From: Rhodopseudomonas sp. B29
GTDB lineage: Bacteria > Pseudomonadota > Alphaproteobacteria > Rhizobiales > Xanthobacteraceae
Assembly: GCF_000333455.1 (NCBI RefSeq)
Contig: NZ_BADD01000058.1
Span: 1 to 40,140, forward strand
Reading direction: 5' to 3'
Length of the DNA stretch: 40,140 nt
Shown: positions 8,784 through 17,483 of the stretch, piece by piece
Position numbering within the stretch: position 1 is the first letter of the stretch
Layout: the number at the start of each line of letters is the position of its first letter
Made by a program: the position numbers and the translations under genes
The notes under the pieces: generated by a model
Database searches by the model: none
Told to the model about the DNA's origin: nothing
Seen by the model: only the letters and a program-made list of their open reading frames with translations

Positions 8784-10198
8784 ATGATCCCCGTCACGTC
8801 TTTCGCCGGAAAATCCGTGGCGGTGTTCGGGCTTGGTGGCTCGGGGCTTGCCTGCTGCGAGGCGCTGCGGGCTGGCGGGGCCGAGGTGATTGCCTGCGAC
8901 GACAATCTCGATCGCATGGTCGAAGCCGCACAGGCCAATTTCATCACTGCCGATCTGCGCAACGTCTCGTGGTCTAACTTCGCCGCGCTGATCCTGACGC
9001 CCGGCGTGCCGCTGACGCATCCCAAGCCGCATTGGAGCGTGCTGAAGGCGCAGGAGGCCGGCGTCGAGGTGATCGGCGACGTCGAGCTGTTCTGCCGCGA
9101 GCGCAAGCTGCATGCGCCGGATGCGCCGTTCGTCGCCATCACCGGCACCAACGGCAAATCGACGACCACGGCGCTGATCGCGCATCTGATGCGCCAGGCC
9201 GGCTACGATACGCAGATGGGCGGCAATATTGGCACCGCGATCCTGTCGCTGGAGCCGCCGCAGGCCGGCCGCGTCCACGTGATCGAGATGTCATCGTATC
9301 AGATCGACCTGACGCCGTCGCTGAATCCGACCGTCGGCATCATGCTCAACGTCACTGAAGATCATATCGACCGCCACGGCACGATCGAACACTACGCCCC
9401 GGTGAAGGAAACGGTTCGTTGCCCGGCGTGCAGGACGGCGGCAGCCCCTCATCCGGGGTTAACGATGACTTCGGCCGCTCCATGGCGGACCGCATCGAGC
9501 GCGCGGCAAGGACCGTGCTGCGTCTGTCGGTGAAGCAGCCGCTAGCGGATGGCATCGTCGCCGATCTGGAAACGATTGCCCGCGTCTCCGGCGGTGTCCG
9601 CAGCGACATCGCCAAGCTCACCGGCATCGGCTCGCTTCGCGGGCTGCACAATGCGCAGAACGCCGGCGCGGCCGCGGCCGCGGTGCTGGCGCTCGGCGTC
9701 GCGCCGGACGTGCTGCAGCAGGGGCTGCGCAGCTTTCCGGGGCTCGCGCACCGGATGGAGCAGGTCGGCCGCCAAGCCGGTGATGGCGGGACGACGCTGT
9801 TCGTCAACGACTCCAAGGGCACCAACGCCGATGCCACGGCGAAAGCGCTGTCGTCGTTCGACGACATTTTCTGGATCGCCGGCGGGAAGCCGAAGTCCGG
9901 CGGCATCGAAAGCCTCGCCGAGTACTTCCCGCGCATCCGCAAGGCCTATCTGATCGGCGAGGCTGCGCAGGAATTCGCCGCGACGCTGGACGGCAAGGTG
10001 CCGTACGAGATCAGCGAGACGCTGGACAACGCCGTGCCGAGTGCGACCCGCGATGCCGCGGCGTCTGGTCTCGCCGAGCCGGTGGTGCTGCTGTCGCCGG
10101 CCTGCGCGTCGTTCGATCAGTTCCGCAATTTCGAAATTCGCGGCACTCGCTTCCGCGATCTTGTACTGGCGCAGCCCGGCGTCACGCCGATGGCGTGA
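8784..10198 (+). pseudogene. murD: UDP-N-acetylmuramoylalanine--D-glutamate ligase, interrupted by a frameshift
   Basis: MurD adds D-Glu to UDP-MurNAc-L-Ala and is essential. Here it lies in two frames. Frame one (8784-9533) carries the N-terminal Rossmann part ([10 protein letters not shown]), [24 protein letters not shown] and [12 protein letters not shown]. Frame two (open from 9419 to 10198) continues with [31 protein letters not shown] and [12 protein letters not shown]. The break is near 9408-9424. Deleting one A from the AAA at 9409-9411 and one C from the CCC at 9422-9424 restores a continuous frame (...VKERFVAGVQDGG...) and a 470-aa product, about the usual MurD length. Both extra bases are in short homopolymers, so sequencing error is likely. 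Otherwise it is a recent lesion or a programmed shift. Confidence 0.9.
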
Positions 10199-11876
10199 GG
10201 ACCCGGCGCGGCCTTGCAGCTGGAAGTCGCTCGAGCTCGCCGCGCCTCGCCATCTGGTGAATGCGGTCGGCAGTGCGGCAGGCGATCGCCTGAATGGTCA
10301 GCGACGGGTTGACGCCGCCGACGGTCGGAAACACCGAGCCGTCGCAGATCCATAGATTCGGAATGTCCCAGCTGCGGCAGTCGGCGTCGACGACGCTGCG
10401 CCGCGGATCGTCGCCCATGCGTGCGGTGCCGTTGAGGTGGCAGGTGTCGTCCTCCTGAGCCCAGATGTTGCGCGCGCCGGCGGCGGAAAGCGCCTGGCCC
10501 ATGAAGCTCAGCGAGTGGTCGATCAGCTTCTTGTCGTTATCGCACAACGAGAAGGTGATGCGCGGGATGCGCAGGCCGTATTGATCGACCTCGTCGGCCA
10601 GCGTGACGCAATTGCGCTCCTGCGGCATCGTCTCGCCGACGATCTTGAGCCCGGCGACGTGGTTGTAGTCCTTCATCGCGGTCATCAGCTGCTCGCCCCA
10701 CAGGCCGTGGGCGCCGAGCTGCGTATTGGCCCAGAGCTGCGGCAGCGGCCCCTGGCTCATATAGGCGTAGCCGCCGAAGAAATCCTTGTCGTCGTCGTAG
10801 TTCCAGTGCTCGGTGATCGCCAGCGACGGCGGCCCTTTGTAGCTGCGGACTTCGTCCTCCATCGTGCCCCACACCGCCTGGTTGGACTGCACCATCAGGT
10901 TCTTGCCGACCAGCCCCGATGAATTGGCGATGCCATCGGGAAATTGGTCGTTGGCCGAATTCAGCAGCAGCCGCGGCGTCTCGATGGCGTAGCCGGCGAC
11001 GACGACGTTCCGGGCACGTTGGAAGCGCCACTGTCCGGCGCGGTGATAGTGCACGCCGGTCGCGAGGCCGTCGCTGCCGGTGTCGATGCGGCCGACCATC
11101 GCCAGATCGCGAACTTCCGCGCCGGATGCGAGCGCGCGCGGCAGCCAGGTGACCAGTACGCTCTGCTTGGCGTTGGTCGAGCAGCCGGTGACGCAGAAGC
11201 CGCGATACACGCAGGGATGCGCCAGCCCGCGCGGCGCCGAAAGCGTCGCCAGCGGCGTCTCGGTCCAGGAAATGCCCATCGCCTCGCAGCCTTTGGCGAG
11301 GACACGGGCGGCGGCGTTGAGCGGGTGGGCGCGATAGGGATAGCGCGGACGCTTCGTCCCCCACGGATAGGTGACGGGACCGGAGATCTTCAGCGCGTCC
11401 TCGACCTCCGCGTAGTAGTGCCACATCTCGCGCCAGTCGATAGGCCAATCGGCGCCGTAGCCGAGCAAAGTGCGTGACTTGAACCACTCCGGGCGAAAGC
11501 GCAGCGACACCATGGCGAAATGCACGGTCGAGCCGCCGACCGCCTTGCCGCTGTTGTTGCTGCCCATCTGCAGCGGATTATCGCCGTCGACGATGCGATC
11601 GTCGGTCCAGTACAGCTTGGTCTGCTCGCTTTCGTCCGAGGCGAAATCCTCGAGCGGCCGGAAGTAGGCACCGGCGTCGAGCGCCACCACCGAGAAGCCT
11701 TGCTCGGCGAGCCGGCAGGCCAGCGTGCCGGCGCCGGCGCCGGTGCCGACGATGACGAAGTCGACCGGCTCGCTGTCGCGATACTCGCGCATCGGCACCC
11801 AGCCGCCGCGACGAAACACGTCCGGCGCGCGGCCACCGGCGGCGCGGGGTCTATCGAGTGGATCATCGAATGCCAC
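10182..11876 (-). CDS. GMC family oxidoreductase (gluconate 2-dehydrogenase-type flavoprotein subunit)
   Basis: FAD-dependent glucose-methanol-choline oxidoreductase, 564 aa. Seen: the dinucleotide-binding fold [16 protein letters not shown] near residues 41-56, the FAD-contact stretch [17 protein letters not shown], three clustered cysteines ([11 protein letters not shown]) as in gluconate and sorbitol dehydrogenase flavosubunits, and the C-terminal GMC signature with [18 protein letters not shown] and [10 protein letters not shown]. The substrate is probably a polyol, sugar or sugar acid; it cannot be named. There is no Tat or Sec signal at the N-terminus. The start overlaps the upstream small subunit gene by 14 bp, so the two are coupled. 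Its stop overlaps the end of murD on the other strand by 17 bp. Confidence 0.9.
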   Translation of the reverse strand: MAFDDPLDRPRAAGGRAPDVFRRGGWVPMREYRDSEPVDFVIVGTGAGAGTLACRLAEQGFSVVALDAGAYFRPLEDFASDESEQTKLYWTDDRIVDGDNPLQMGSNNSGKAVGGSTVHFAMVSLRFRPEWFKSRTLLGYGADWPIDWREMWHYYAEVEDALKISGPVTYPWGTKRPRYPYRAHPLNAAARVLAKGCEAMGISWTETPLATLSAPRGLAHPCVYRGFCVTGCSTNAKQSVLVTWLPRALASGAEVRDLAMVGRIDTGSDGLATGVHYHRAGQWRFQRARNVVVAGYAIETPRLLLNSANDQFPDGIANSSGLVGKNLMVQSNQAVWGTMEDEVRSYKGPPSLAITEHWNYDDDKDFFGGYAYMSQGPLPQLWANTQLGAHGLWGEQLMTAMKDYNHVAGLKIVGETMPQERNCVTLADEVDQYGLRIPRITFSLCDNDKKLIDHSLSFMGQALSAAGARNIWAQEDDTCHLNGTARMGDDPRRSVVDADCRSWDIPNLWICDGSVFPTVGGVNPSLTIQAIACRTADRIHQMARRGELERLPAARPRRVLTPSA

Positions 11877-12528
11877 GGTTGATCCTCCGCACGTTGTCGC
11901 CGTCGCTGCTGCCGGCTTCCGCCGCTTCCCAGGAATCGCGGTCGTTGAAATCGAGCCGGACGTAGCCGCGCGGGCTGGCGGGGCCGCCCCAGCCGATTTC
12001 GCTCCAAGCGGTGGGATGCGCGTAGTAAGCCATTACGATGTCGTGGCTGAGCCGATGCTTCCAGAACGCCTGCGGAGGCATCTCGCCCCAGGCCGCGTCG
12101 TGGAGTTCGCCGTTCTGCATCTTCTCCAGCAGGTCGATCTGTTCCGATTTCGTCAGCTCGCAAAAGCCGCGGCCATGTGCGCGCCTCGCCTCGGCTTCGA
12201 TCGCCGCAAGGCCACGCGTCCAAGCGTCTCGCTCGCGCGGCATGTTCGGCGCGCGGAAGCCGTCAGATTCACCGCGGTGCAGCTTGGCGTCGACGAGACC
12301 CGCGACCGGGATCATCGGGCGATGAGCCGGCTGCGGCGCGATGAGAGCTGCAACAGCCTGCACGAGTGCGAACTCATCAGCAGCGAAAAAGCGTGGCTCG
12401 TCGTCAATGGAGAGACGCTGATCGACGACGCGCCGGGTCTTGTCGTTCCACGATGGGCCGTTGCGCTTCGACAGCACGTCGTAGCCGGGGTAGCGATCGG
12501 CTGGTTTGTGCCGGGTTGGATCACGCAT
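11863..12528 (-). CDS. Gluconate 2-dehydrogenase subunit 3 family protein
   Basis: A 221-aa protein that fits the gluconate 2-dehydrogenase subunit 3 family (small partner of GMC flavoproteins). Seen: the N-terminal region PGYDVLSKRNGPSWNDKTRRVVDQRL, a helical segment ELTKSEQIDLLEKM, and FWKHRLSHDIVMAYYAHPTAWSEIGWGGPASPRGY, a stretch typical of the family's C-terminus. Many family members carry a Tat signal that exports the complex; none is visible here, so this pair may be cytoplasmic. The start is the ATG at 12528; the open frame extends upstream to 12738, but that part only shadows the membrane-protein gene. It overlaps both neighbours (8 and 14 bp). Confidence 0.85.
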   Translation of the reverse strand: MRDPTRHKPADRYPGYDVLSKRNGPSWNDKTRRVVDQRLSIDDEPRFFAADEFALVQAVAALIAPQPAHRPMIPVAGLVDAKLHRGESDGFRAPNMPRERDAWTRGLAAIEAEARRAHGRGFCELTKSEQIDLLEKMQNGELHDAAWGEMPPQAFWKHRLSHDIVMAYYAHPTAWSEIGWGGPASPRGYVRLDFNDRDSWEAAEAGSSDGDNVRRINRGIR

Positions 12529-13486
12529 CGGGATGCTCCCTGACGAGATCGATGCAGGCGAGGCCGGCAAGCGCCAGGCCGGAGAAACTCGGCGGCGCCG
12601 GCAACGGCGGGCCGGCCAGGATGTTCTGGCTCCAATTGGCGAAGCCGCCCATGTTGCGCGAGATGCCGTAGGCGTGGAAACCGGAGCCGGCGAAGCCCAT
12701 CGCGACCAGCAGCCACATCCAGTTACGCGCGGCGACATGGCGGGTGCGCGTGCCGACGCAGACTTGCGCCATCAAGAGCGCGCCGATCGGCGGCAGCGTC
12801 ACCGGCAGATACATCGCCGGATTGTGGTAGGCGCCGCGGAAGTGCAGCAGCGCGGCTTCGGCGGTGGTGCCGAGCAGGCCGACGCTGATTACCGCGGCGA
12901 GCATCCGGCCGGCGGGAAGATCGAAGATCTCCGGACCTTGCTGTTCGTCCGGCTGGCTTTCGCGCAGCCGTTCGGAGCTGAAGCCGATCAGGCCCGACAG
13001 CAGGATCGCCATCGGAGCGCCGAGCGGTGCGCCGTAGAACAGATTCTGCCACGAGAAGCCGCCGAGCTTCCTGCCGACATTGTAAAAATGGAAGCCGGTG
13101 CCGACGAGGCCGGTGACGGCCGCCAGCGCGTAGGTCACGTCGCGCACGCGATGCGCGGCCGGGCGCATGTCCGCGGTGCCGTGGGCGCTGATCGCCAGCG
13201 TCGCGCCGGAGACGATCAGCGGCGTGAACATTGCCCTATTCTTGAACGAGCCGCGATAATGTTCGACGCCGCTGTCGGCGAGCACCGAGGTCGCCAGCAG
13301 ACCCGCGGCGCGATTGAGTCGGCGCGCAGCGCGGACAGTCCCTGATGAGTGCTGCGGTGTGTTCGAGAGATCGCGTCGCGCTGGAATGCGATTAGCTGGT
13401 GGCGCAGGCTGGCGCCGGGAGAGCGCAAGCGTTACGGCTCCGGCTCCAATCCCTGCGCACAGCAGAAACAGGCTCTGGCGTTTCAT
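12521..13486 (-). CDS. Internally duplicated membrane protein of unknown function
   Basis: I do not recognise a named family. The 321-aa product has a hydrophobic N-terminus (residues 5-23) and several later hydrophobic segments. Its body consists of two similar halves. HYRGSFKNRAMFTP in the first half matches HFRGAYHNPAMYLP in the second. GFHFYNVGRKLGGFSWQN likewise matches GFHAYGISRNMGGFANWSQN, each followed by a Pro-rich AP/PP stretch and a hydrophobic helix. Each half keeps conserved His and Arg residues, which might bind a cofactor. It lies 13 bp after the enolase gene and overlaps the small-subunit gene by 8 bp, so it probably serves the same system, perhaps as membrane anchor or electron acceptor for the GMC pair. 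That role is inference. Confidence 0.75.
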   Translation of the reverse strand: MKRQSLFLLCAGIGAGAVTLALSRRQPAPPANRIPARRDLSNTPQHSSGTVRAARRLNRAAGLLATSVLADSGVEHYRGSFKNRAMFTPLIVSGATLAISAHGTADMRPAAHRVRDVTYALAAVTGLVGTGFHFYNVGRKLGGFSWQNLFYGAPLGAPMAILLSGLIGFSSERLRESQPDEQQGPEIFDLPAGRMLAAVISVGLLGTTAEAALLHFRGAYHNPAMYLPVTLPPIGALLMAQVCVGTRTRHVAARNWMWLLVAMGFAGSGFHAYGISRNMGGFANWSQNILAGPPLPAPPSFSGLALAGLACIDLVREHPDA

Positions 13487-13499
13487 CGGCGATTAGTCC

Positions 13500-14597
13500 T
13501 CAGGCAGCATAGCGGGCGGCGTCCTGGGCCTTGAAGGCCAGTCCATTGCCGGTGCGGGACAGGTCGGGACGGATGACGCCATTGCGCGGCGTCGGAGCGC
13601 CGTCGAACAGCATGTGCTCGATGCGGACGTGATCGTGAAACCACTCGAGATGACGCAGCCGAGGCGCCGCGCAGGCGACGTGTAGATGCAGCGCCGGCGC
13701 GCAGTGGCCGGACAGATCGATGTGGTGCGCTTCGCACAGCGCGGCGATCTGCAAAAAGCCGGTGATTCCGCCGCAGCGCGTGACGTCGGCCTGCATCACG
13801 TCGACCGCCTCGGCCGCCAGCATGTGCCGCGCGTAGTCGGCCGTGTAGCAATATTCGCCGGCGGCGATCTCGATGCACGCCGGGGCGCGCTGGCGGATCG
13901 CGCGAAGTCCGCTCCGGTCATCCGACGACACCGGCTCCTCGAACCAGCCGACGCCTTGCTCGGCGAACCGATCGGCCAATGCCAGCGCCTGCTTGACGCC
14001 GTACGCGCCGTTGGCATCGACGAACAGCGTGGCGCGATCACCAATTGCCTGCTTGGCGATACGGACGCGCTCGGGATCGCGCGCCGGATCGCTGCCGATC
14101 TTCATCTTGACGAACGCGCAGCCGTCGCGTCCGACCCAGCCGGCAAGCTGATCGCACAGCTCGGCATCCGTGTAGCTGGTGAAGCCGCCGCTGCCGTAGA
14201 TCGGCACCTCGTCGCGGTAGCGGCCGAGCAAGGTGGCGAGCGGCACGCCGAGCAGCCGCGCCTTGAGATCATACAGCGCAGCATCGACTGCGGAGATTGC
14301 CGTCGCGGCGAGGCCTTCGCGGCCTAGATTGCGCACCGCGCGCTGCATCGCGCGCCATGCGGCTTGCGGGGCAAAAGCATCCTTTCCACGCACGACCGCT
14401 GCCAGCTTGTCATGGATCAGCGGCGCGATCGCGTCCGAGCTGTAGGTGTAACCGAGACCGGTCTTGCCGCCGGCCGAAGCTTCGACCAGCACGATGGTGG
14501 TTGAATCCCAGCTCATCGTGCCATCGGCCTCGGGGCGGTCGGTGGGGATCGTGAAGGTCCGGACGCCGAGGCCTTCGATTGCGACGTCGGGCTTCAC
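13500..14597 (-). CDS. Mandelate racemase/muconate lactonizing enzyme family protein
   Basis: Enolase-superfamily enzyme (365 aa): N-terminal capping domain, then a (beta/alpha)7-beta barrel. The active-site set matches mandelate racemase almost number for number: K164-x-K166, metal ligands D194 (VDANG), E220 (WFEEP) and E248 (AGEY), the D271/H298 dyad (QADVTRCGG, SGHCA) and E318 (HLEWF). Such enzymes abstract the proton alpha to a carboxylate, giving racemisation or, for sugar acids, dehydration. Beside a GMC dehydrogenase and a TPP enzyme, an acid-sugar dehydratase is a reasonable guess, but the substrate is not shown by sequence. It starts 4 bp after the TPP-enzyme stop. Confidence 0.9.
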   Translation of the reverse strand: MKPDVAIEGLGVRTFTIPTDRPEADGTMSWDSTTIVLVEASAGGKTGLGYTYSSDAIAPLIHDKLAAVVRGKDAFAPQAAWRAMQRAVRNLGREGLAATAISAVDAALYDLKARLLGVPLATLLGRYRDEVPIYGSGGFTSYTDAELCDQLAGWVGRDGCAFVKMKIGSDPARDPERVRIAKQAIGDRATLFVDANGAYGVKQALALADRFAEQGVGWFEEPVSSDDRSGLRAIRQRAPACIEIAAGEYCYTADYARHMLAAEAVDVMQADVTRCGGITGFLQIAALCEAHHIDLSGHCAPALHLHVACAAPRLRHLEWFHDHVRIEHMLFDGAPTPRNGVIRPDLSRTGNGLAFKAQDAARYAA

Positions 14598-14601
14598 CGC
14601 C

Positions 14602-16380
14602 TTACTCCTTTTTGCCGGGCATCACTGTCGCCAGCAGCTCCTTGGCGCTGTTGGTCAGCACGCTGCCCAGCTCCGGTTCGCTGGCGATCATCGTCATGAA
14701 GTTCTTGGCGTCCTTCAGGGTGATGTGCGGCGGCAGCGGCGGCACGTTGGGATCGGTGTAGGCTTCGAGGATCACCGGTCGATCGGCCGCGAGGGCTTCG
14801 TCCCAGGCGGCGCCGACGCGGTCGGGATTGTCGACGAAGATGCCCTTGAGGCCGATCAGCTCGGCGTAGCGGTGGTACGGGAAGTCGGGGATGCTCTGCG
14901 TCGACTCCGTCTTGCCGGTGCCGAGCTGGACACGCTCTTCCCAGGTGACCTGGTTGAGGTCGCGATTGTTCAGCACCAGCACGATCAGCCGCGGGTTCGA
15001 CCACTGCTTCCAGTATTTGGAGATCGTGATCATCACGTTGAGGCCGTTCATCTGCATCGCGCCGTCGCCCATGCAGGCGATCACGGTGCGATCCGGATAG
15101 GCCATCTTGCCGGCCACCGCGTAGGGCGTGCCAGCGCCCAGCGAGGCGAGTCCCCCGGACAGCGAGGCCTTCATGCCGCGCCGCATCTTCAGGTCGCGCG
15201 CGTACCAGTTTGCGGCCGAGCCGGAGTCGGCGGTGATGATCGCGTTGTCCGGCAGGCGGGGCGACAGCTCCCAGAACACGCGCTGCGGGTTGAGCGGCTC
15301 GGCGCTCTGCATCGCGCGGCTCTCCAGCGTCTCCCACCACGACTTGACGCCGCGCTCGATGCCGCGCCGCCACGAGGTCTCGTCTTTCTGCTTGAGCATC
15401 GGCAGCAGGGCGCGCAGCGTCGCGGCGCTGTCGCCGACGAGATTCACTTCCATCGGGTAACGCAGGCTGAGCCGGCGGCCGTCGACATCGATCTGTACGC
15501 CGCGGGCGTCACCGGGCTTGGGCAGGAATTCGCTGTAGGGAAACGACGAGCCGACCATCAGGAAAGTGTCGCAGCCTTTCATCAGATCCCAACTCGGCTT
15601 GGAGCCGAGCAGGCCGATCGAACCGGTGACGAAAGGCAGATCGTCGGGCAAAGCGGCCTTGCCGAGCAGCGCCTTGGCGACGCCGGCCTGCAGCCGCTGC
15701 GCCACCGCGATGACTTCGTCTGTCGCCTCCAATGCACCTGCGCCGGCCAGGATCGCGACCTTCTCGCCGGCGTTAAGCACCTCGGCCGCAGCGCGGAGCC
15801 CGGCCTCGTCCGGCACTTTCGCCGGATAGGCATGGCCGACGCCGGTGTGCGTCGCGCCGTGCGCCATTGGTGGATCCTTGTAAGGCAGGAGCTGAAGATC
15901 GTTGGGCAGGATGACGGTGGCGACGCCGCGCTTCTCGTGCGCGATGCGCACAGCGCGATCGACGAGATGGCGGACTTGCTCGGGCACGCTGGCGGTCGCG
16001 ACGTATTCGCTGACATCGCCGAACAATGTCTGCAGGTCGACTTCCTGCTGATAGTTGGCACCGATTGCGCTGCGCGCCTGCTGACCGACCAGCGCCACGA
16101 CGCCGACGTGATCCATTTTGGCGTCGTACAGGCCGTTGAGCAGGTGAATCGCGCCGGGTCCGGAGGTCGCGTAGCACAGCCCGACCTGGCCGGTGAATTT
16201 GGCGTGCGCCGAGGCCATGAACGCCGCCATCTCTTCGTGGCGCACCTGTACGTAGTCGATCTTATCCTTGGCTTGCTCGAGCGCGACATCGAGCCCGCCG
16301 ACGCCGTCACCGGGATAACCATAGACGCGCCGGAGGCCCCATTCTGACAACCGCTGCCACACGAATTCGCTGACGTTCAT
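14602..16380 (-). CDS. Thiamine pyrophosphate-dependent enzyme (pyruvate oxidase/acetolactate synthase-like)
   Basis: A 592-aa TPP enzyme of the POX/AHAS superfamily with three domains. The N-terminal pyrimidine-binding domain has YGYPGDGVGGL and the activating glutamate at R47-H-E49. The central domain resembles the FAD/nucleotide domain of PoxB. The C-terminal PP domain has the metal motif GDGAMQMNGLNVMITISKY ending in a conserved Asn pair (VLVLNNRDL). It probably decarboxylates a 2-oxo acid such as pyruvate; the exact reaction is unknown. No C-terminal amphipathic lipid-binding helix like that of PoxB is obvious. The ATG at 16380 is chosen because it follows AGCGGA and opens with MNVSEFVWQRLSEWG; the frame extends upstream without similarity. 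First gene of the five-gene operon. Confidence 0.88.
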   Translation of the reverse strand: MNVSEFVWQRLSEWGLRRVYGYPGDGVGGLDVALEQAKDKIDYVQVRHEEMAAFMASAHAKFTGQVGLCYATSGPGAIHLLNGLYDAKMDHVGVVALVGQQARSAIGANYQQEVDLQTLFGDVSEYVATASVPEQVRHLVDRAVRIAHEKRGVATVILPNDLQLLPYKDPPMAHGATHTGVGHAYPAKVPDEAGLRAAAEVLNAGEKVAILAGAGALEATDEVIAVAQRLQAGVAKALLGKAALPDDLPFVTGSIGLLGSKPSWDLMKGCDTFLMVGSSFPYSEFLPKPGDARGVQIDVDGRRLSLRYPMEVNLVGDSAATLRALLPMLKQKDETSWRRGIERGVKSWWETLESRAMQSAEPLNPQRVFWELSPRLPDNAIITADSGSAANWYARDLKMRRGMKASLSGGLASLGAGTPYAVAGKMAYPDRTVIACMGDGAMQMNGLNVMITISKYWKQWSNPRLIVLVLNNRDLNQVTWEERVQLGTGKTESTQSIPDFPYHRYAELIGLKGIFVDNPDRVGAAWDEALAADRPVILEAYTDPNVPPLPPHITLKDAKNFMTMIASEPELGSVLTNSAKELLATVMPGKKE

Positions 16381-16644
16381 GATGATGTTCCGCTGCTGCG
16401 ATCGTTTGAGGTGAGATCTTGGTTGCGGCGTCAACGAGTCGGCGGCGTGAACGTTGCGGACGTCGCGGCAGTAAACGCAGGATTTGCTCGGCTTCACCGG
16501 CTTTTGAACGTCGCGCGGATGAGTCGCCAGCGCGCTGGTACGCGATCGGACGGAAGTCTCGACCGACCGCGTAATAATTCGCTTCGCTCCACGCAATCAG
16601 CAGACAAGCTCGTGCGGATCGCCGATCACGTCGCGACGATGGTG

Positions 16645-17313
16645 CTAGATCTGGCGGATCGTTGAAAAATCGAAGGTGCTGTTCGGTGGATTTTCACCGA
16701 TCCTGATCTTGCTGTCGCTGACGAAGTGATAGGGCGGCACCGGCAAGTTGTAAGGTGCCGGCACGCCGCTGAAGACTCGTCCGGCAAGATCGTATTTGGA
16801 GCCGTGGCAGGTGCAGAAGTAACCGCCCATCCAGCTCTCCGAAGCCGGCATGTCGGTCGGCAGCGGCTCGAAGGTCGGAATGCAGCCGAGATGCGTACAG
16901 ATGCCGACCAGCACGCCGAATTCCGGATTGACCGAACGGTGCCAATTGTCGGCGTAGTCGGGCTGCTGGCGGGTGCCCGAATTCGGGTCGGACAAACGGG
17001 CGAGCAGGGCCGGCGCCTGCAACGACTTCAGCGCCTGCGGGGTACGGCGGGTGATGAAGATCGGGCGGTCGCGCCAGCGGACCAGGATTTGCTGACCCGG
17101 CTGGATCGCGCTGATATCGACTTCGATCGGCGCGCCGGCGGCCAGCGTGGACGCGTCCGGCTCCATTTGATCGATGAACGGCCACACGGCCGCAACCGCG
17201 CCGACCGCTGCGACGGCGCCGGTGGCGATGAACAGGAAATCCCGCCGTGTGGGCGGATCGCGATCGGGCGTGGAGACATGAGTGGAGATCGGGGAGGTTG
17301 CGGACACGGTCAT
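16645..17313 (-). CDS. Rieske iron-sulfur protein, ubiquinol-cytochrome c reductase type
   Basis: A 222-aa Rieske [2Fe-2S] protein. The N-terminus carries a twin-arginine motif (R23-R24-D-F) and a hydrophobic segment at about residues 26-46 that acts as Tat signal and membrane anchor. The cluster boxes are C139-T-H141-L-G-C144 and C167-T-C169-H170-G-S: ligands C139, H141, C169 and H170, with the C144/C167 disulfide typical of bc1-type proteins. The cytochrome b and c1 genes that normally follow (petB, petC) are absent, and the neighbours are unrelated, so this is a solo copy. The ATG at 17313 is chosen; an open frame upstream to 17421 has no similarity. Confidence 0.92.
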   Translation of the reverse strand: MTVSATSPISTHVSTPDRDPPTRRDFLFIATGAVAAVGAVAAVWPFIDQMEPDASTLAAGAPIEVDISAIQPGQQILVRWRDRPIFITRRTPQALKSLQAPALLARLSDPNSGTRQQPDYADNWHRSVNPEFGVLVGICTHLGCIPTFEPLPTDMPASESWMGGYFCTCHGSKYDLAGRVFSGVPAPYNLPVPPYHFVSDSKIRIGENPPNSTFDFSTIRQI

Positions 17314-17483
17314 CGTCCCGTTAAGTCGCGCACCGCCCGGAAGGTGGTGCAACGAACTATCCGTCGCCTCTCCTCCACCAAGCAGCAGCCACGCCGGCGG
17401 TTCCGCATCAGCCGGCATCATGGAGTAAAGTTAATCGGAGAGCGGCGTCGGCTGGCAATTCGCAGCGAGACGCCGAGATGCCG

